NCBI GenBank assembly: GCA_944390005.1
Contig: CALXOJ010000004.1
Span: 62,001-126,000, forward strand
Length of the DNA: 64,000 bases
Origin: an uncultured Spirochaetota bacterium
Lineage (GTDB): Bacteria > Spirochaetota > Spirochaetia > JAFGXN01
Reading direction: 5' to 3'
The translations under genes and the position numbers were made by a program. The notes below the pieces were generated by a model. The model did no database searches. It was not told the origin of the DNA and saw only the letters and a list, made by a program, of their open reading frames with translations. Of this stretch, positions 10,524 to 19,942 are shown piece after piece (position 1 is the first letter of the stretch; every line of letters begins with the position of its first letter).

Positions 10524-12390
10524 CAATCATTTAGCAGATAGATTTTTTCATCGGCGTCTCCTTGTGTTAATTGGAGTCACCGGATTTTTTTTCTTAATTG
10601 TTGTTATTCGTCTGTTTGTTCTTCAAGTTGTGAATCAAGCGCAGTACAATCGCCGATCCGATAATTTGATTTTCCGTGAAATTCGCATTTCTGCTTTAAG
10701 AGGCGATATTTTAGACCGAAATAACACGCTTTTGGCTACAAACAGAAATTCCTTTTCTGTCAAGATCATTCCTGCCGATGTTCCTTCCGGGCAAATGGAA
10801 GATGTGCTAACCAATTTGTCATATGCCCTGGATATTCCGCTGGAAACGATTCATAAAAAAGTACCGCCTTCCATGTACCGTTCATATTCACCGATTGAAA
10901 TTGTTTCCGGAATCGGATTGTCCGATATCATGGTTGTTGCTGAACATGGAGATTTATATCCGGGTGTTTCTTGGGATAATCACGCTATTCGGAATTACCA
11001 AAATGTCGGTTCGTTATTCCATGTCATCGGCTATATTAATAATATTAATCAAAATGAGCTCCGTTTTTTGTATAATCAAGGTTATCGCAGTTATTCTCAA
11101 ATCGGAAAATCCGGAGTAGAAAAAGAGTACGATATGCTCTTAAAAGGAACCGACGGCAAACGGTTCCAATCGGTTGATGCTCGAGGCCGAACCATTGTCG
11201 GCGAACAGATTGCCAATATTCCCCCCGAAACGGGAAACACACTTGTTCTGACGGTAGATCGACGAATTCAGAAGCTGTGTGAACATGCATTGGGAGAGCG
11301 TACAGGTTCAATCATTGTTATGAAGCCGGCCACCGGTGAGATTTTAGCGATGACCTCGTATCCATGGATCGATCCGAATGTTTTTTATCAAAACGATAAT
11401 CAAAGCAAATTGTCGGCGTACTATAATGATCGGAAAAATCCGTTTTTTAACCGCAGCATCAGTGCCGTTTATCCGCCGGCGTCGACCTTTAAAGCTGTAA
11501 TGGCAGCGATGATTCTAGAGGAAGATTTGGTGCCGGAATCGTACACCGTCAACTGCACAGGACGAGTTTTTATCGGTGACCGCTATTTTCACTGTGAAAA
11601 ACGAAGCGGACACGGTCGGTTAAATTTACATTCGGCTATTTCTGAATCCTGTAATGTATATTTTTATACAATTGCCAATGAATTTTCGGATATTTCCATG
11701 ATTGCGGAATATGCGGGTCTGTTTGCTTTGGGAGAAAAGTCTTTTATTGATTTGCCGGAAGAGGCTTCGGGAACGTTGCCGACCCCCGAGTGGAAGTTGA
11801 GACAGTATTCCAGGCGTTGGATCGGCGGAGATACAGTCAATATGGCTATCGGCCAAGGATATTTGACCGTTACCCCGCTGCAAATGGCTAACGCTTATGC
11901 CATGATTCTGAATGACGGGAAAATTTACAAACCCCATGTTTTAAAAGCGGTTCGCGATTCCGAATCGGGGCGCATCATTTCAGAAACAAAGCCGGAAGTC
12001 ATCCATTCAGTTGATTTTTCTCCCGATACTTTTCAAAAAATCCGAAGCGCCCTTCGCGAAACCTGTGTATCAGGAACGGCTAAAAATGTTCTGACCACCA
12101 AACTGGTGCAAGTTGCCGGAAAAACCGGAACGGGGCAAGTTGCCGGAGTTTCTGATAATTATGCCAGTTGGTTCATCTCTTATGCCCCTTATGATGCCCC
12201 GCCCGAAGAACAGGTAGTGGTTGTTGTCCTTATTGAACCTCAGGCCGATAAAGAGTATCAGTGGTGGACGCCGTTTGCCGCTAACATTATTTATCAGGGA
12301 ATTTTCGGAAATCAGAATTTTTATGAAGCCGTGACCGCCTTACGCTGGCAGTGGCTCTTTCCCGATTTGGAGAAGTACAAAGATGAATAA
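10513..12390 (+). CDS. mrdA: Penicillin-binding protein 2, elongasome transpeptidase
   Basis: PBP2 is the class B transpeptidase that cross-links peptidoglycan during cell elongation, paired with RodA. The 625-residue protein has a membrane anchor (about residues 15-37), the PBP dimerisation region with the ALRGDILDRNN motif, and the transpeptidase domain with all three active-site motifs: STFK (nucleophile Ser), SCN and KTGTGQ. I chose ATG 10513 (MANNNHLADR) over a TTG six bases earlier. It overlaps both mreD and rodA, consistent with one operon. Confidence 0.96.
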   Translation: MANNNHLADRFFHRRLLVLIGVTGFFFLIVVIRLFVLQVVNQAQYNRRSDNLIFREIRISALRGDILDRNNTLLATNRNSFSVKIIPADVPSGQMEDVLTNLSYALDIPLETIHKKVPPSMYRSYSPIEIVSGIGLSDIMVVAEHGDLYPGVSWDNHAIRNYQNVGSLFHVIGYINNINQNELRFLYNQGYRSYSQIGKSGVEKEYDMLLKGTDGKRFQSVDARGRTIVGEQIANIPPETGNTLVLTVDRRIQKLCEHALGERTGSIIVMKPATGEILAMTSYPWIDPNVFYQNDNQSKLSAYYNDRKNPFFNRSISAVYPPASTFKAVMAAMILEEDLVPESYTVNCTGRVFIGDRYFHCEKRSGHGRLNLHSAISESCNVYFYTIANEFSDISMIAEYAGLFALGEKSFIDLPEEASGTLPTPEWKLRQYSRRWIGGDTVNMAIGQGYLTVTPLQMANAYAMILNDGKIYKPHVLKAVRDSESGRIISETKPEVIHSVDFSPDTFQKIRSALRETCVSGTAKNVLTTKLVQVAGKTGTGQVAGVSDNYASWFISYAPYDAPPEEQVVVVVLIEPQADKEYQWWTPFAANIIYQGIFGNQNFYEAVTALRWQWLFPDLEKYKDE

Positions 12391-13717
12391 CGGCGGTGGA
12401 TTCGCAGATCATAAAAAATCTCTCTTTGGATTTGATTTTCTTTTGGCACTAATGGTGCTGGTGTTGTGTACGATTGGGATTCTCTTTATTTACTCCAGCG
12501 GAATTAACTCGGATAATTTTCAGTCCTCCAGTGAGTACATTAAACAGACGGTGTTTTGTATTATCGGAATTATCGCCTCTGTCGCTGTTTTATTTATCGA
12601 TTATAGTCGGTTCCGAAATTTAGCGGTTCTATTGTACATCCTTTCGATGATTTCCCTCGTTTTTTTATTGATTTTCAGTCCTTTAATCAACGGATCAAAG
12701 GCGTGGATCGGTATCGGCGGCTTTGGAATTCAACCATCCGAATTTGTAAAAATTACGACGATTTTGATTTTAGCACGATTTATTGAAAACAATCAAAAGG
12801 AGATTTCCACTCTAAAAGTCTTTATTCAGGCTTTTCTTTTGATGATGCTTCCTGCTGCATTGGTTTTGATGCAGCCCGATTTGGGAACCGCTTCCGTCTA
12901 TTTTATTATTTTTATCGCAATGATTTATGTCGGCGGCGGAAATTTTAAATATATATTGTTCACGCTTCTTGTCGTTATATTGACGATTTTGATAACGGTT
13001 TTACCGCATTGGGAGGTATTGATTGCTCAACGCCGAATTCCGCTGTTGATGCTGATTAATAACGGCATCTATTTTGCTTCATTTTTATCATTTTGGTTTT
13101 TAGTTCTGATTCTCTCTGTCATCGGATATGTCATGTATAAAAAACCGATTTTTTATAAAATTGCTTTTTTTTCAGCAGCGGTTTTTATTTCATTGATTTT
13201 AGGAAAAATCGGAGGGAGTGTTTTAAAAGATTATCAAATCAAACGGCTGATTGTTTTTTTGGATCCACGAATCGATCCCTATGGGTCCGGATATCATATT
13301 TTACAGTCACTGACAGTCATCGGTTCAGGCGGTTTGACCGGAAAAGGATTTATGAACGGAACGCTCGGTAAATACGATTTTTTGCCGCAGCGCAGTACTG
13401 ACTTTATTTTTTCAACACTTGCGGAAGAGTGGGGATTCGTCGGTTGTTTGATTGTGCTTCTTCTGTTTTTCGGAATTTTAACTAAAATTGCTTTGGCAGC
13501 TCGTGATGCAAAAGATCTTTTTGGCCGCATGATTTGCATCGGTGTTTTTGCTGTCATTTTTTATCATTTGATGATCAATATCGGAATGACAATTGGAATT
13601 ATGCCGATCACCGGAATTCCCCTCATTTTTGTTTCTTACGGAGGTTCTTCTCTGATAGCCTCGCTCATTTCTGTAGCTTTAGTTTTAAATATTCGCATGC
13701 GGAGGTTCAGTATTTGA
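12383..13717 (+). CDS. rodA: SEDS peptidoglycan glycosyltransferase RodA
   Basis: RodA polymerises lipid II into glycan strands and works as a pair with PBP2. The 444-residue protein has about ten membrane segments and the family motifs GSKAWIGIGGFGIQPSEF and GKGFMNGTLGKYDFLPQR, with VSYGGSS near the end. It is slightly longer than many RodA proteins because of extra hydrophobic loops in the middle. Its ATG lies inside the last codons of mrdA. Confidence 0.95.
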   Translation: MNNGGGFADHKKSLFGFDFLLALMVLVLCTIGILFIYSSGINSDNFQSSSEYIKQTVFCIIGIIASVAVLFIDYSRFRNLAVLLYILSMISLVFLLIFSPLINGSKAWIGIGGFGIQPSEFVKITTILILARFIENNQKEISTLKVFIQAFLLMMLPAALVLMQPDLGTASVYFIIFIAMIYVGGGNFKYILFTLLVVILTILITVLPHWEVLIAQRRIPLLMLINNGIYFASFLSFWFLVLILSVIGYVMYKKPIFYKIAFFSAAVFISLILGKIGGSVLKDYQIKRLIVFLDPRIDPYGSGYHILQSLTVIGSGGLTGKGFMNGTLGKYDFLPQRSTDFIFSTLAEEWGFVGCLIVLLLFFGILTKIALAARDAKDLFGRMICIGVFAVIFYHLMINIGMTIGIMPITGIPLIFVSYGGSSLIASLISVALVLNIRMRRFSI

Positions 13718-16143
13718 ATCAAAGTATTAAAACTAAGATCGAAAATTTAATCGAAAGCAGAGAGTTTTTGAAAATTGCCAATCCAATTCGGTATATGGGA
13801 GGAGAATTCGGGGCGGTTGATAAATCCGGCGATCCGAATATCACTTTAAGGGCTGTTGTCTGTTTTCCCGACCTTTACGAAATCGGAATGAGCAATGCGG
13901 CTGTCAAAATCATGTATGAAAAACTGAACGGTGAAAATAAAATTTTTGCCGAGCGAGTTTTTCTCCCGGATTCCGATGCCATTGATTTTTTTAATGAAAA
14001 AGAGATTGCACTGTTTTCCCTGGAATCCAAAACAGCGGTCAAAAATTTTGATTTTCTGTTGATAACTGTCGGCTCTGAACTGCTTTTTACAAATATATTG
14101 AAGATTTTAGAACTGAGCGGAATTCCACTGCATAAAGAAGACCGTTCTTCCTCAGATCCGATTGTTATCATCGGCGGACCTTCCGTTACCAATCCGGCCC
14201 CGCTGGCGCGGTTCGCAGATTTTGTCTGCATCGGCGAGTTTGAAGCGTGCATGGAACCTTATCTTCGTTCAGCCCAATCGTCGAATTTATCCCGTAAACA
14301 GAGAAGCGCTTTTTTTGAAGACTCTCCGCATTTCTGGCGCCCGGGAAAAAAAGCCGTGCGCGCCGTTATTCCGACTCTCGAACGGCGCACTTACGCTGCA
14401 TTTCCCGTTTCATCGGTTCGTCTGACGCAGGATCATGGCAGCGTTGAAATCATGCGCGGATGTCCGAACGGCTGCCGATTCTGTCACGCCGGAATTTATT
14501 ATCGGCCGGTGAGGGAAAAAGCATTGGAGGATATTGTCGCCGAAATTGACGATTTGGTTTTCCGATTCGGTTATCGGGAAATTTCATTGGCGTCGCTTTC
14601 GACGGGCGATTATTCCCGTATCGATGAGTTGATGAAAATTCTTTCGGAACGTTATCGTGACGAACACGTTTCCTTTTCGCTGCCGTCAATTAAAGTCAAT
14701 TCATTTACGCTGGATCTTCTCGAAACGGTTGCCGGTGTCAAAAAGAGCGGACTGACTTTGGCGATTGAAACGCCGGGAGATGAAGCTCAGATTTCCGTGA
14801 ATAAAAACGTGTCAAAAGAAAAACTCTTTTCCATTATTGACGCAGCCAAACAGCGCGGCTGGAAATTAATCAAACTTTATTTCATGATCGGACTGCCGTC
14901 TTTTTCCGATTCTCCGGAAAAAGAGCGCGATTTAATCATCAATTTAATTCGTGAAACGGCTGAATACTCTCGATTATCACTTAATATCAACATCGGAACT
15001 TTTATTCCGAAGCCGCATACTCCGTTTCAATATTCGGCACAATTACCGTACGAAAAAGCAAAGGAGATGCTTTGCGATATCAAAGCGGCGTTTCGAGATC
15101 AGCCAAAAATCAAAGTCAACTATCACGATCCGTTTCTTTCTTATGTTGAAAGTATTTTATCAAAAGGAGGGGAAGAGGTCGGAGAGATTCTGGAAGAGGC
15201 GTATCGCAACGGTGCTTTTATGGACGCTTGGTCGGAACGTTTCAACAGAACAGCATGGGAAAAAGCGTTGATTTCACACGAAAACGACATTCGCCGCATT
15301 TTCAAAACGAAAGAATTCCCCTGGCAGGATATTTCTCTGCGGGTCAGCAGCGGATGGCTGAAAAACGAATATCTGAAATCAATGAAACCGGAATATACGG
15401 CGATTTGCTCCGAAACGTGTCAAAATCCGTGCGGAAGCTGCAATCAAACAATAAAAGTTAATCGAACAAACGTTTGTTCGATTGAAAAAAGAGCGCTGCC
15501 TTTGTCTTTTTCTTCAAATTCGCGTTACTTTCTTCTCCGTTTTTCACGGGAACGCGATGCTGCGTATCTTTCACAAAGAAACATGATTTCGTTTATTGAA
15601 CGGATTTTTTACCGAGCAGGGCTGCGCCTCGGTTTTACCGAAGGCTTTAACCGCAAGCCGAAGTTGGAATTTGCCAATCCGCTGACTCTCGGCTTTGCCT
15701 CAAAGGCAGATTATCTCAGACTTAAGCTTTACAACGAGGAACCGTGCGAAATTCTTTTGGAACGATTGAATAGGGCGTCGATTCCTTCCGTTCATTTTTC
15801 ATTTCTTGCGCCGATTGAGGTTCCGCCTCAAACCCGTCTGCCGTCGTTGATGAGCGTTTACTCCGCTTCCGAGTTTTTACTGGAGTCGATTTCTTCCGCT
15901 TCCGGATTTGACGCTCTAACCGATCGTTTGAAGGAAGAGGCTGAAAACAACCGTTTTTTGACTCTTCTCAAATCGGATGCTTCGGCAATGCGATTGAAAA
16001 TTACCGAAATTTCACCGAAAAAAATACTTCCTGAAGATGGAGAGTTTGGAGTCAAAATCACCCGAACGGAGAGCTTTTTCATTCATCCCGTTACCGGCAT
16101 TGAAGAGCCGTTTTCCGGCTATCCTGATTTCTTTAAAAAATAA
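13714..16143 (+). CDS. Radical SAM protein fused to DUF2344 domain (TIGR03960/TIGR03936 type)
   Basis: This 809-residue protein starts with a B12-binding-like region (GGPSVTNPAPLARFADFVCIGE, about residues 150-170), followed by a radical SAM core whose CPNGCRFC motif (about residue 250) holds the 4Fe-4S cluster. After a short Cys-rich linker (about 565-590) comes a DUF2344 domain (SRYFLLRFSRERDAAYLSQR). In many bacteria these two parts are adjacent or fused and lie near ribosome or RNase E/G genes; substrate unknown. I chose the TTG at 13714: it overlaps the rodA stop as TTGA and has GGAGG at 13701-13705, while upstream sequence in frame lies inside rodA. A 24-bp palindrome lies in the linker. 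Confidence 0.85.
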   Translation: MNQSIKTKIENLIESREFLKIANPIRYMGGEFGAVDKSGDPNITLRAVVCFPDLYEIGMSNAAVKIMYEKLNGENKIFAERVFLPDSDAIDFFNEKEIALFSLESKTAVKNFDFLLITVGSELLFTNILKILELSGIPLHKEDRSSSDPIVIIGGPSVTNPAPLARFADFVCIGEFEACMEPYLRSAQSSNLSRKQRSAFFEDSPHFWRPGKKAVRAVIPTLERRTYAAFPVSSVRLTQDHGSVEIMRGCPNGCRFCHAGIYYRPVREKALEDIVAEIDDLVFRFGYREISLASLSTGDYSRIDELMKILSERYRDEHVSFSLPSIKVNSFTLDLLETVAGVKKSGLTLAIETPGDEAQISVNKNVSKEKLFSIIDAAKQRGWKLIKLYFMIGLPSFSDSPEKERDLIINLIRETAEYSRLSLNINIGTFIPKPHTPFQYSAQLPYEKAKEMLCDIKAAFRDQPKIKVNYHDPFLSYVESILSKGGEEVGEILEEAYRNGAFMDAWSERFNRTAWEKALISHENDIRRIFKTKEFPWQDISLRVSSGWLKNEYLKSMKPEYTAICSETCQNPCGSCNQTIKVNRTNVCSIEKRALPLSFSSNSRYFLLRFSRERDAAYLSQRNMISFIERIFYRAGLRLGFTEGFNRKPKLEFANPLTLGFASKADYLRLKLYNEEPCEILLERLNRASIPSVHFSFLAPIEVPPQTRLPSLMSVYSASEFLLESISSASGFDALTDRLKEEAENNRFLTLLKSDASAMRLKITEISPKKILPEDGEFGVKITRTESFFIHPVTGIEEPFSGYPDFFKK
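15460..15483. repeat. 24-bp perfect palindrome inside coding sequence
   Basis: Bases 15460-15483 read identically on both strands; the central 20 are TCGAACAAACGTTTGTTCGA. It sits in the linker between the radical SAM and DUF2344 parts of the protein. The half-site CGAAC with GTTYG resembles Gram-positive LexA operators, but an operator role inside a gene is not supported by anything else seen. Confidence 0.9.
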
Positions 16144-16171
16144 AAAACTCCGTCTTTTCAGACGGAGTTTT
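16144..16171. terminator. Two-way intrinsic terminator
   Basis: The 11-base arms AAAACTCCGTC and GACGGAGTTTT flank a six-base loop. Each strand ends its stem with a T run, so the hairpin can stop both the radical SAM transcript (+) and the greA-like transcript (-), which converge here. Confidence 0.9.
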
Positions 16172-16183
16172 GGCTGATGATTT

Positions 16184-18892
16184 TCAGTCGATATTGTCGC
16201 AGGCGGCGATTTTCTTTACTTTGTATTTGTACGGAATTTCATTGATCTCAAATTCAAGCGTATCGCCGGGTTTTGCACCGATCAGATTTTTTCCGAACGG
16301 AGAGAGATAGGAGATGATGTTTTCGTTCGGATCCGATTCCCACGGTCCCAGAATAGTGAACGATTCGTCTTTTTGAGTCAAAAGATTCTGCAAAGTCACC
16401 TGTGTGCCGAATCCGATCTGCGAAGTGTTGATCTCTTCTTTTTTGAAAATGTACGCCTTCTCCAAATCTTCCTGCAGTTTCGAGGCCGTTGCGTTTAAAA
16501 TTGCCTGTTTTTCCTTTGCGGCTTTGTACTCGGCATTTTCCTTCAGGTCGCCCAATTCCAGCGCCTCTCCGATTTCTTTCGAATTGTTGGGAATTTCCAC
16601 GTCAATGATGTATTTCAGCTCGCGGGATTTAGCCTGATGGGAGCGCTGCAAGACCAGAAGCGAACGGGAGATGATGTCGCGCGCAGAGAGTGTTTTACTT
16701 TGTTCGTCGCCAAATTGAAATTCAGGGTGCGTTTCTGAAATCATGCGGCGAACATCCTGTTTGAGAGCGAGTGAAAGTCCCTTGATTTCATTGACAAGAG
16801 AATAAATTTTCGAGAGCTTGTCGGAAGAAATTTTTTGAACAGTTTTTTCCAGTCGGCCTTCTTTAAAGAGGATCGATTCGATTTGCTGCGCCAGTTTTCT
16901 ATTTTCGCTGACGTTGTAGCGGTTATCCATTTCTTTGTACAGAGTCGAGAGGAGCTGAATCGCGTTGATAACAAATGTCTCTTCCTGAATTTTGCACAAA
17001 TCCTTGTATTCTTCGGCATTCTTCATTAACCAAATGAAGGCAGTCCTGTCTTCTCTGAAATTGGAAGCAATTTCTTCAAACATCTGTGAAATGCAGTCGG
17101 AACGGTTTTGCGCCGCCAAATCCTCCAAAATGGATCGATTCAGACACTTCGGGAAGAGTTTCATGTAAATGATCGGCCAATCGGAGAATTCTTTTACAAA
17201 ACGAATAAAACTTTTACGGATCTCGGCATCTTCAATCCGTTCGAAAACGGAAACCAAACGGTTTTTGTCTTTAAAAATATCTTTAAAATGTTTGTCGATT
17301 CCCGGATTCAAATACGGATACTCTTTGACAATTTCACGAATCAAAATATAGGCGGAGACATTGATGTCATTCGGGCGATCAATTTCTTTCAGGTAAGAGG
17401 TAAAATAGGTGTACATTTCGTTGAAGTACTCCGAATCGGGGTGGCACTCCTTCAAAAATTCCCTCATCACCTTAACGCGCGAATAAAATTTCGGATTGGC
17501 TTTGAAGTTGTTATAAAGTTTTTCTTCGACGGTAATCGGCGTATCTCTTACGGTAAAAACATCGGTTTGGTCAGGAAGATTGCCGAATTCAGAATCTCGG
17601 TCGAGAATATTTTTTGCTTCTTTACTCCACGTATTCCATTCAGTCGGAGTCAAAATGGACGGAACCAATTCTGTTTTGATTTGTTTTAACGACGCCTGAT
17701 TATTAAAACTGCTGATGACGGTTTTCAGGGCCCAATGCGGATCAGACTTAACACGGTCATGAAGCCGTTTTTTGTCAATGACGCTTTTGAGGACCCAAAT
17801 ATGATTTTTGGGAAGACAGGTAAGAGCCGTAACGGCCATATCCAACGACATGGGATGGTTGCGTTTAGAGGCAAAATCGATTATCAGGACTTCGTTGTCA
17901 ATGCTGCGGATAACGCCGATTCCCCAAGTTCTGTGTCCGACAAAAGTGCCGGCGTCAAACGAAATATGTTTTTCAAAATCCGAAATTGCTTCGTGAATAT
18001 TGCGCCAATCTTTATTTAATTCCGATTTTTCAATATAGTTTTCGACTTTTGAGTGCGCTTCATATTTTTTCTTATAACATTCAATCAACTGTTTGCGGAC
18101 ATCGGGATCTTTCGGATTGTAGTCGACAATTCGTTTTAAAACCGAAATACACAAATCCCAGTTTTCTTTTTCTCTTGTCGCGTTGTAGAAGTCATAGAGT
18201 AACTGCGTCGCTTTTTCGGAATCAAAGGCGACAGCGACTTTTTTTTCTGTATTTAGGAAGAAGTTGGCGTCTTCCGAATCGATGACCAAGAGTTTGTTCC
18301 ATAACTCTTTAACATTGTGAAACGCTTTTCGATTGATATATCTGAAAAGTGCTTTTTTGTAATAATCAACAGCTTCTTCGATCTTTCCGTCGTCTTTTTT
18401 TCGATCGGCAATATTTTTGACAATATCAGCTTCATCGTAGTCGATTTTTATCAAACGTTCCCAAATTTCATACTTTTTCTCTTCGTTATTGGATTGAGAG
18501 TAGCAAAGTGAAAGGGTTTTTAATGCCAATTTTTGTTCGCCAAAGGTAAGCATTTTTTCACAAATTCCTTCGACGATTTGGAGTTTGTGGTTGTCCGTAA
18601 AAATCTCGATCAATTTTGTGATATTTGAGTCGTCTATTAACTGAAAATGAAGCGACAAAATTCCGCTTACATACATAGCAATAATGCTGTTTTGCGTGTG
18701 CATAATGTGTTCGTCGCAAAGGTTTTTCAGCTGCATAGCGTAGTTGTTTTCAATCGCATCATCGATTATGGCGTCGAGTTCTTTAAAGTAAGTAGTGGTG
18801 TAGCTGTTCAGGGCTGCACGCGTCCATTTTTCCTCATCTAATTGTTTGGTAATTCGGTTCAATTTTGATTCAATATTGTCGTTTTCGTTCAT
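16184..18892 (-). CDS. greA: Large GreA-type transcription elongation factor with helical N-terminal extension
   Basis: GreA binds the RNA polymerase secondary channel and stimulates cleavage of backtracked RNA. In this 902-residue protein only the last ~155 residues are GreA: a coiled coil with the acidic tip LGDLKENAEYKAAKEKQ and a C-terminal FKBP-like domain (GPWESDPNENIISYLSPFGK). The first ~300 residues are TPR-like helices. Near residue 315 a GTFVGHRTWGIGVIRSID segment looks like a small beta barrel (KOW or CarD-like). Long GreA proteins of this design are known in spirochaetes and chlamydiae. A GGGAG site lies upstream; it follows the TPR gene by 18 bp in one operon. Confidence 0.88.
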   Translation of the reverse strand: MNENDNIESKLNRITKQLDEEKWTRAALNSYTTTYFKELDAIIDDAIENNYAMQLKNLCDEHIMHTQNSIIAMYVSGILSLHFQLIDDSNITKLIEIFTDNHKLQIVEGICEKMLTFGEQKLALKTLSLCYSQSNNEEKKYEIWERLIKIDYDEADIVKNIADRKKDDGKIEEAVDYYKKALFRYINRKAFHNVKELWNKLLVIDSEDANFFLNTEKKVAVAFDSEKATQLLYDFYNATREKENWDLCISVLKRIVDYNPKDPDVRKQLIECYKKKYEAHSKVENYIEKSELNKDWRNIHEAISDFEKHISFDAGTFVGHRTWGIGVIRSIDNEVLIIDFASKRNHPMSLDMAVTALTCLPKNHIWVLKSVIDKKRLHDRVKSDPHWALKTVISSFNNQASLKQIKTELVPSILTPTEWNTWSKEAKNILDRDSEFGNLPDQTDVFTVRDTPITVEEKLYNNFKANPKFYSRVKVMREFLKECHPDSEYFNEMYTYFTSYLKEIDRPNDINVSAYILIREIVKEYPYLNPGIDKHFKDIFKDKNRLVSVFERIEDAEIRKSFIRFVKEFSDWPIIYMKLFPKCLNRSILEDLAAQNRSDCISQMFEEIASNFREDRTAFIWLMKNAEEYKDLCKIQEETFVINAIQLLSTLYKEMDNRYNVSENRKLAQQIESILFKEGRLEKTVQKISSDKLSKIYSLVNEIKGLSLALKQDVRRMISETHPEFQFGDEQSKTLSARDIISRSLLVLQRSHQAKSRELKYIIDVEIPNNSKEIGEALELGDLKENAEYKAAKEKQAILNATASKLQEDLEKAYIFKKEEINTSQIGFGTQVTLQNLLTQKDESFTILGPWESDPNENIISYLSPFGKNLIGAKPGDTLEFEINEIPYKYKVKKIAACDNID

Positions 18893-18910
18893 TTGTGCGA
18901 TTCTCCCGTT

Positions 18911-19855
18911 TTATTTTATCAGTTTATTAAAAACATCTCCATTTAATCCTTTGATCTTATTTAAGAGAATTCCGATTTCATAATGGTTGCTTTCAGCATG
19001 AGGCATTGCCTGTAAATGGGAAATAAGCCGGCAGTAAGCGTAAATCAATCGGGGGACGGTAATGCCTACGGGATCTTTGTCCTCAAGCATTTGAATTCGT
19101 TGTTTTAAATCTCTCAATTCGTGCGAAAGGAGTTCGCGGCGAATGTTAAAAACCTTGAGAGCGGTTGCATAAACAGGAATCCATTCAACCAAATCCTCTT
19201 TCTTGATATTGTACTCGTTTGTCAATAAATCTGCAAGCCTTTTTATATAAATCGTTTCGATAAAATTTAAATTAATTTTTTTAGGATCGAGATAGAATGC
19301 TTCAGAAAAAAACAACTTTGCTTTGACATTGTCCCCTTGAAGCGAGAATGTATCTGCCAGTTCAGCCAAAACTTCGGCGTTTTGTTTATCGATACGGTAC
19401 GCCCGCTGCAAAATGGCAAATGCTTTTTCAAAATCTCCGAGAAATTTATAGCAGCGGCCTATAAGTAAAAAAAGATTTTTTTCTTCCGTTGCGGACGTAT
19501 CTTCGTGAAGAATTTGGAGAAAATCCAATAAAGCGTCGGCAAAAACTTTTCTCCGAATTAAATGAACACCGCGTTCAAATGTGGAAAATTGATCGTGAAA
19601 ATGACCTGCAAAAGAGCCCCATGCGGCCGTCAATTTTTGTGCATGCAGGTATTTATTGACAGCGAGATCCGCTTCCTCATAAGCATTGCTCCAAAAACGA
19701 ACGCATTTGACTGCGGTTAAAAATGCCGGAGACTTGTAAGAATCACGCATTCGCTTTTCGCAAAATTCGCCAGCCGCCTTCCAGTCGCCGTTTTTTAAAA
19801 GCGTGTAAATATCTTCCCAGTTTGAATCGAGATCTCCTTTTTTCTCAATTTCCAT
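18911..19855 (-). CDS. TPR protein upstream of greA
   Basis: The 314-residue soluble protein has tetratricopeptide-like repeats over most of its length (for example DFEKAFAILQRAYRIDKQNAEVLAEL and the next repeat). It has no signal peptide or membrane segment. Being first in an operon with the GreA-like protein, which also carries TPR-like helices, it may bind that protein or RNA polymerase; this is inference. The ATG at 19855 has no Shine-Dalgarno site and lies seven bases from a -10 box. Confidence 0.7.
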   Translation of the reverse strand: MEIEKKGDLDSNWEDIYTLLKNGDWKAAGEFCEKRMRDSYKSPAFLTAVKCVRFWSNAYEEADLAVNKYLHAQKLTAAWGSFAGHFHDQFSTFERGVHLIRRKVFADALLDFLQILHEDTSATEEKNLFLLIGRCYKFLGDFEKAFAILQRAYRIDKQNAEVLAELADTFSLQGDNVKAKLFFSEAFYLDPKKINLNFIETIYIKRLADLLTNEYNIKKEDLVEWIPVYATALKVFNIRRELLSHELRDLKQRIQMLEDKDPVGITVPRLIYAYCRLISHLQAMPHAESNHYEIGILLNKIKGLNGDVFNKLIK

Positions 19856-19861
19856 GCTTTT

Positions 19862-19890
19862 ATTCTATATTATTTTTTTTTGATTGACAA
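19862..19890 (-). promoter_or_regulatory. Sigma-70 promoter for TPR-greA operon, predicted leaderless
   Basis: On the - strand, TTGTCA (19885-19890) and TAGAAT (19862-19867) are 17 bases apart. The A of the ATG at 19855 lies seven bases after the -10 box, where transcription should begin, so the mRNA would carry no leader. Confidence 0.7.
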
Positions 19891-19907
19891 CATTAAAAAA
19901 TTATTTA

Positions 19908-19936
19908 CTGACATTTTATACGGTTTGTGTTATAAT
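19908..19936 (+). promoter_or_regulatory. Sigma-70 promoter for rpe, predicted leaderless
   Basis: CTGACA (19908-19913), a 17-base spacer and a perfect TATAAT (19931-19936). The rpe ATG begins seven bases later at 19943, the expected start of transcription. Confidence 0.75.
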
Positions 19937-19942
19937 CGGATC

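Noticed and set aside
13534-13713. Extension of the radical SAM protein upstream to 13534
   Set aside because: That stretch is inside rodA in another frame; the TTG at 13714 has GGAGG and the TTGA coupling seen elsewhere.
15460-15483. Palindrome as a LexA operator
   Set aside because: It resembles Gram-positive LexA half-sites but lies deep inside a gene with no promoter beside it, and recA in the same window has no such site.
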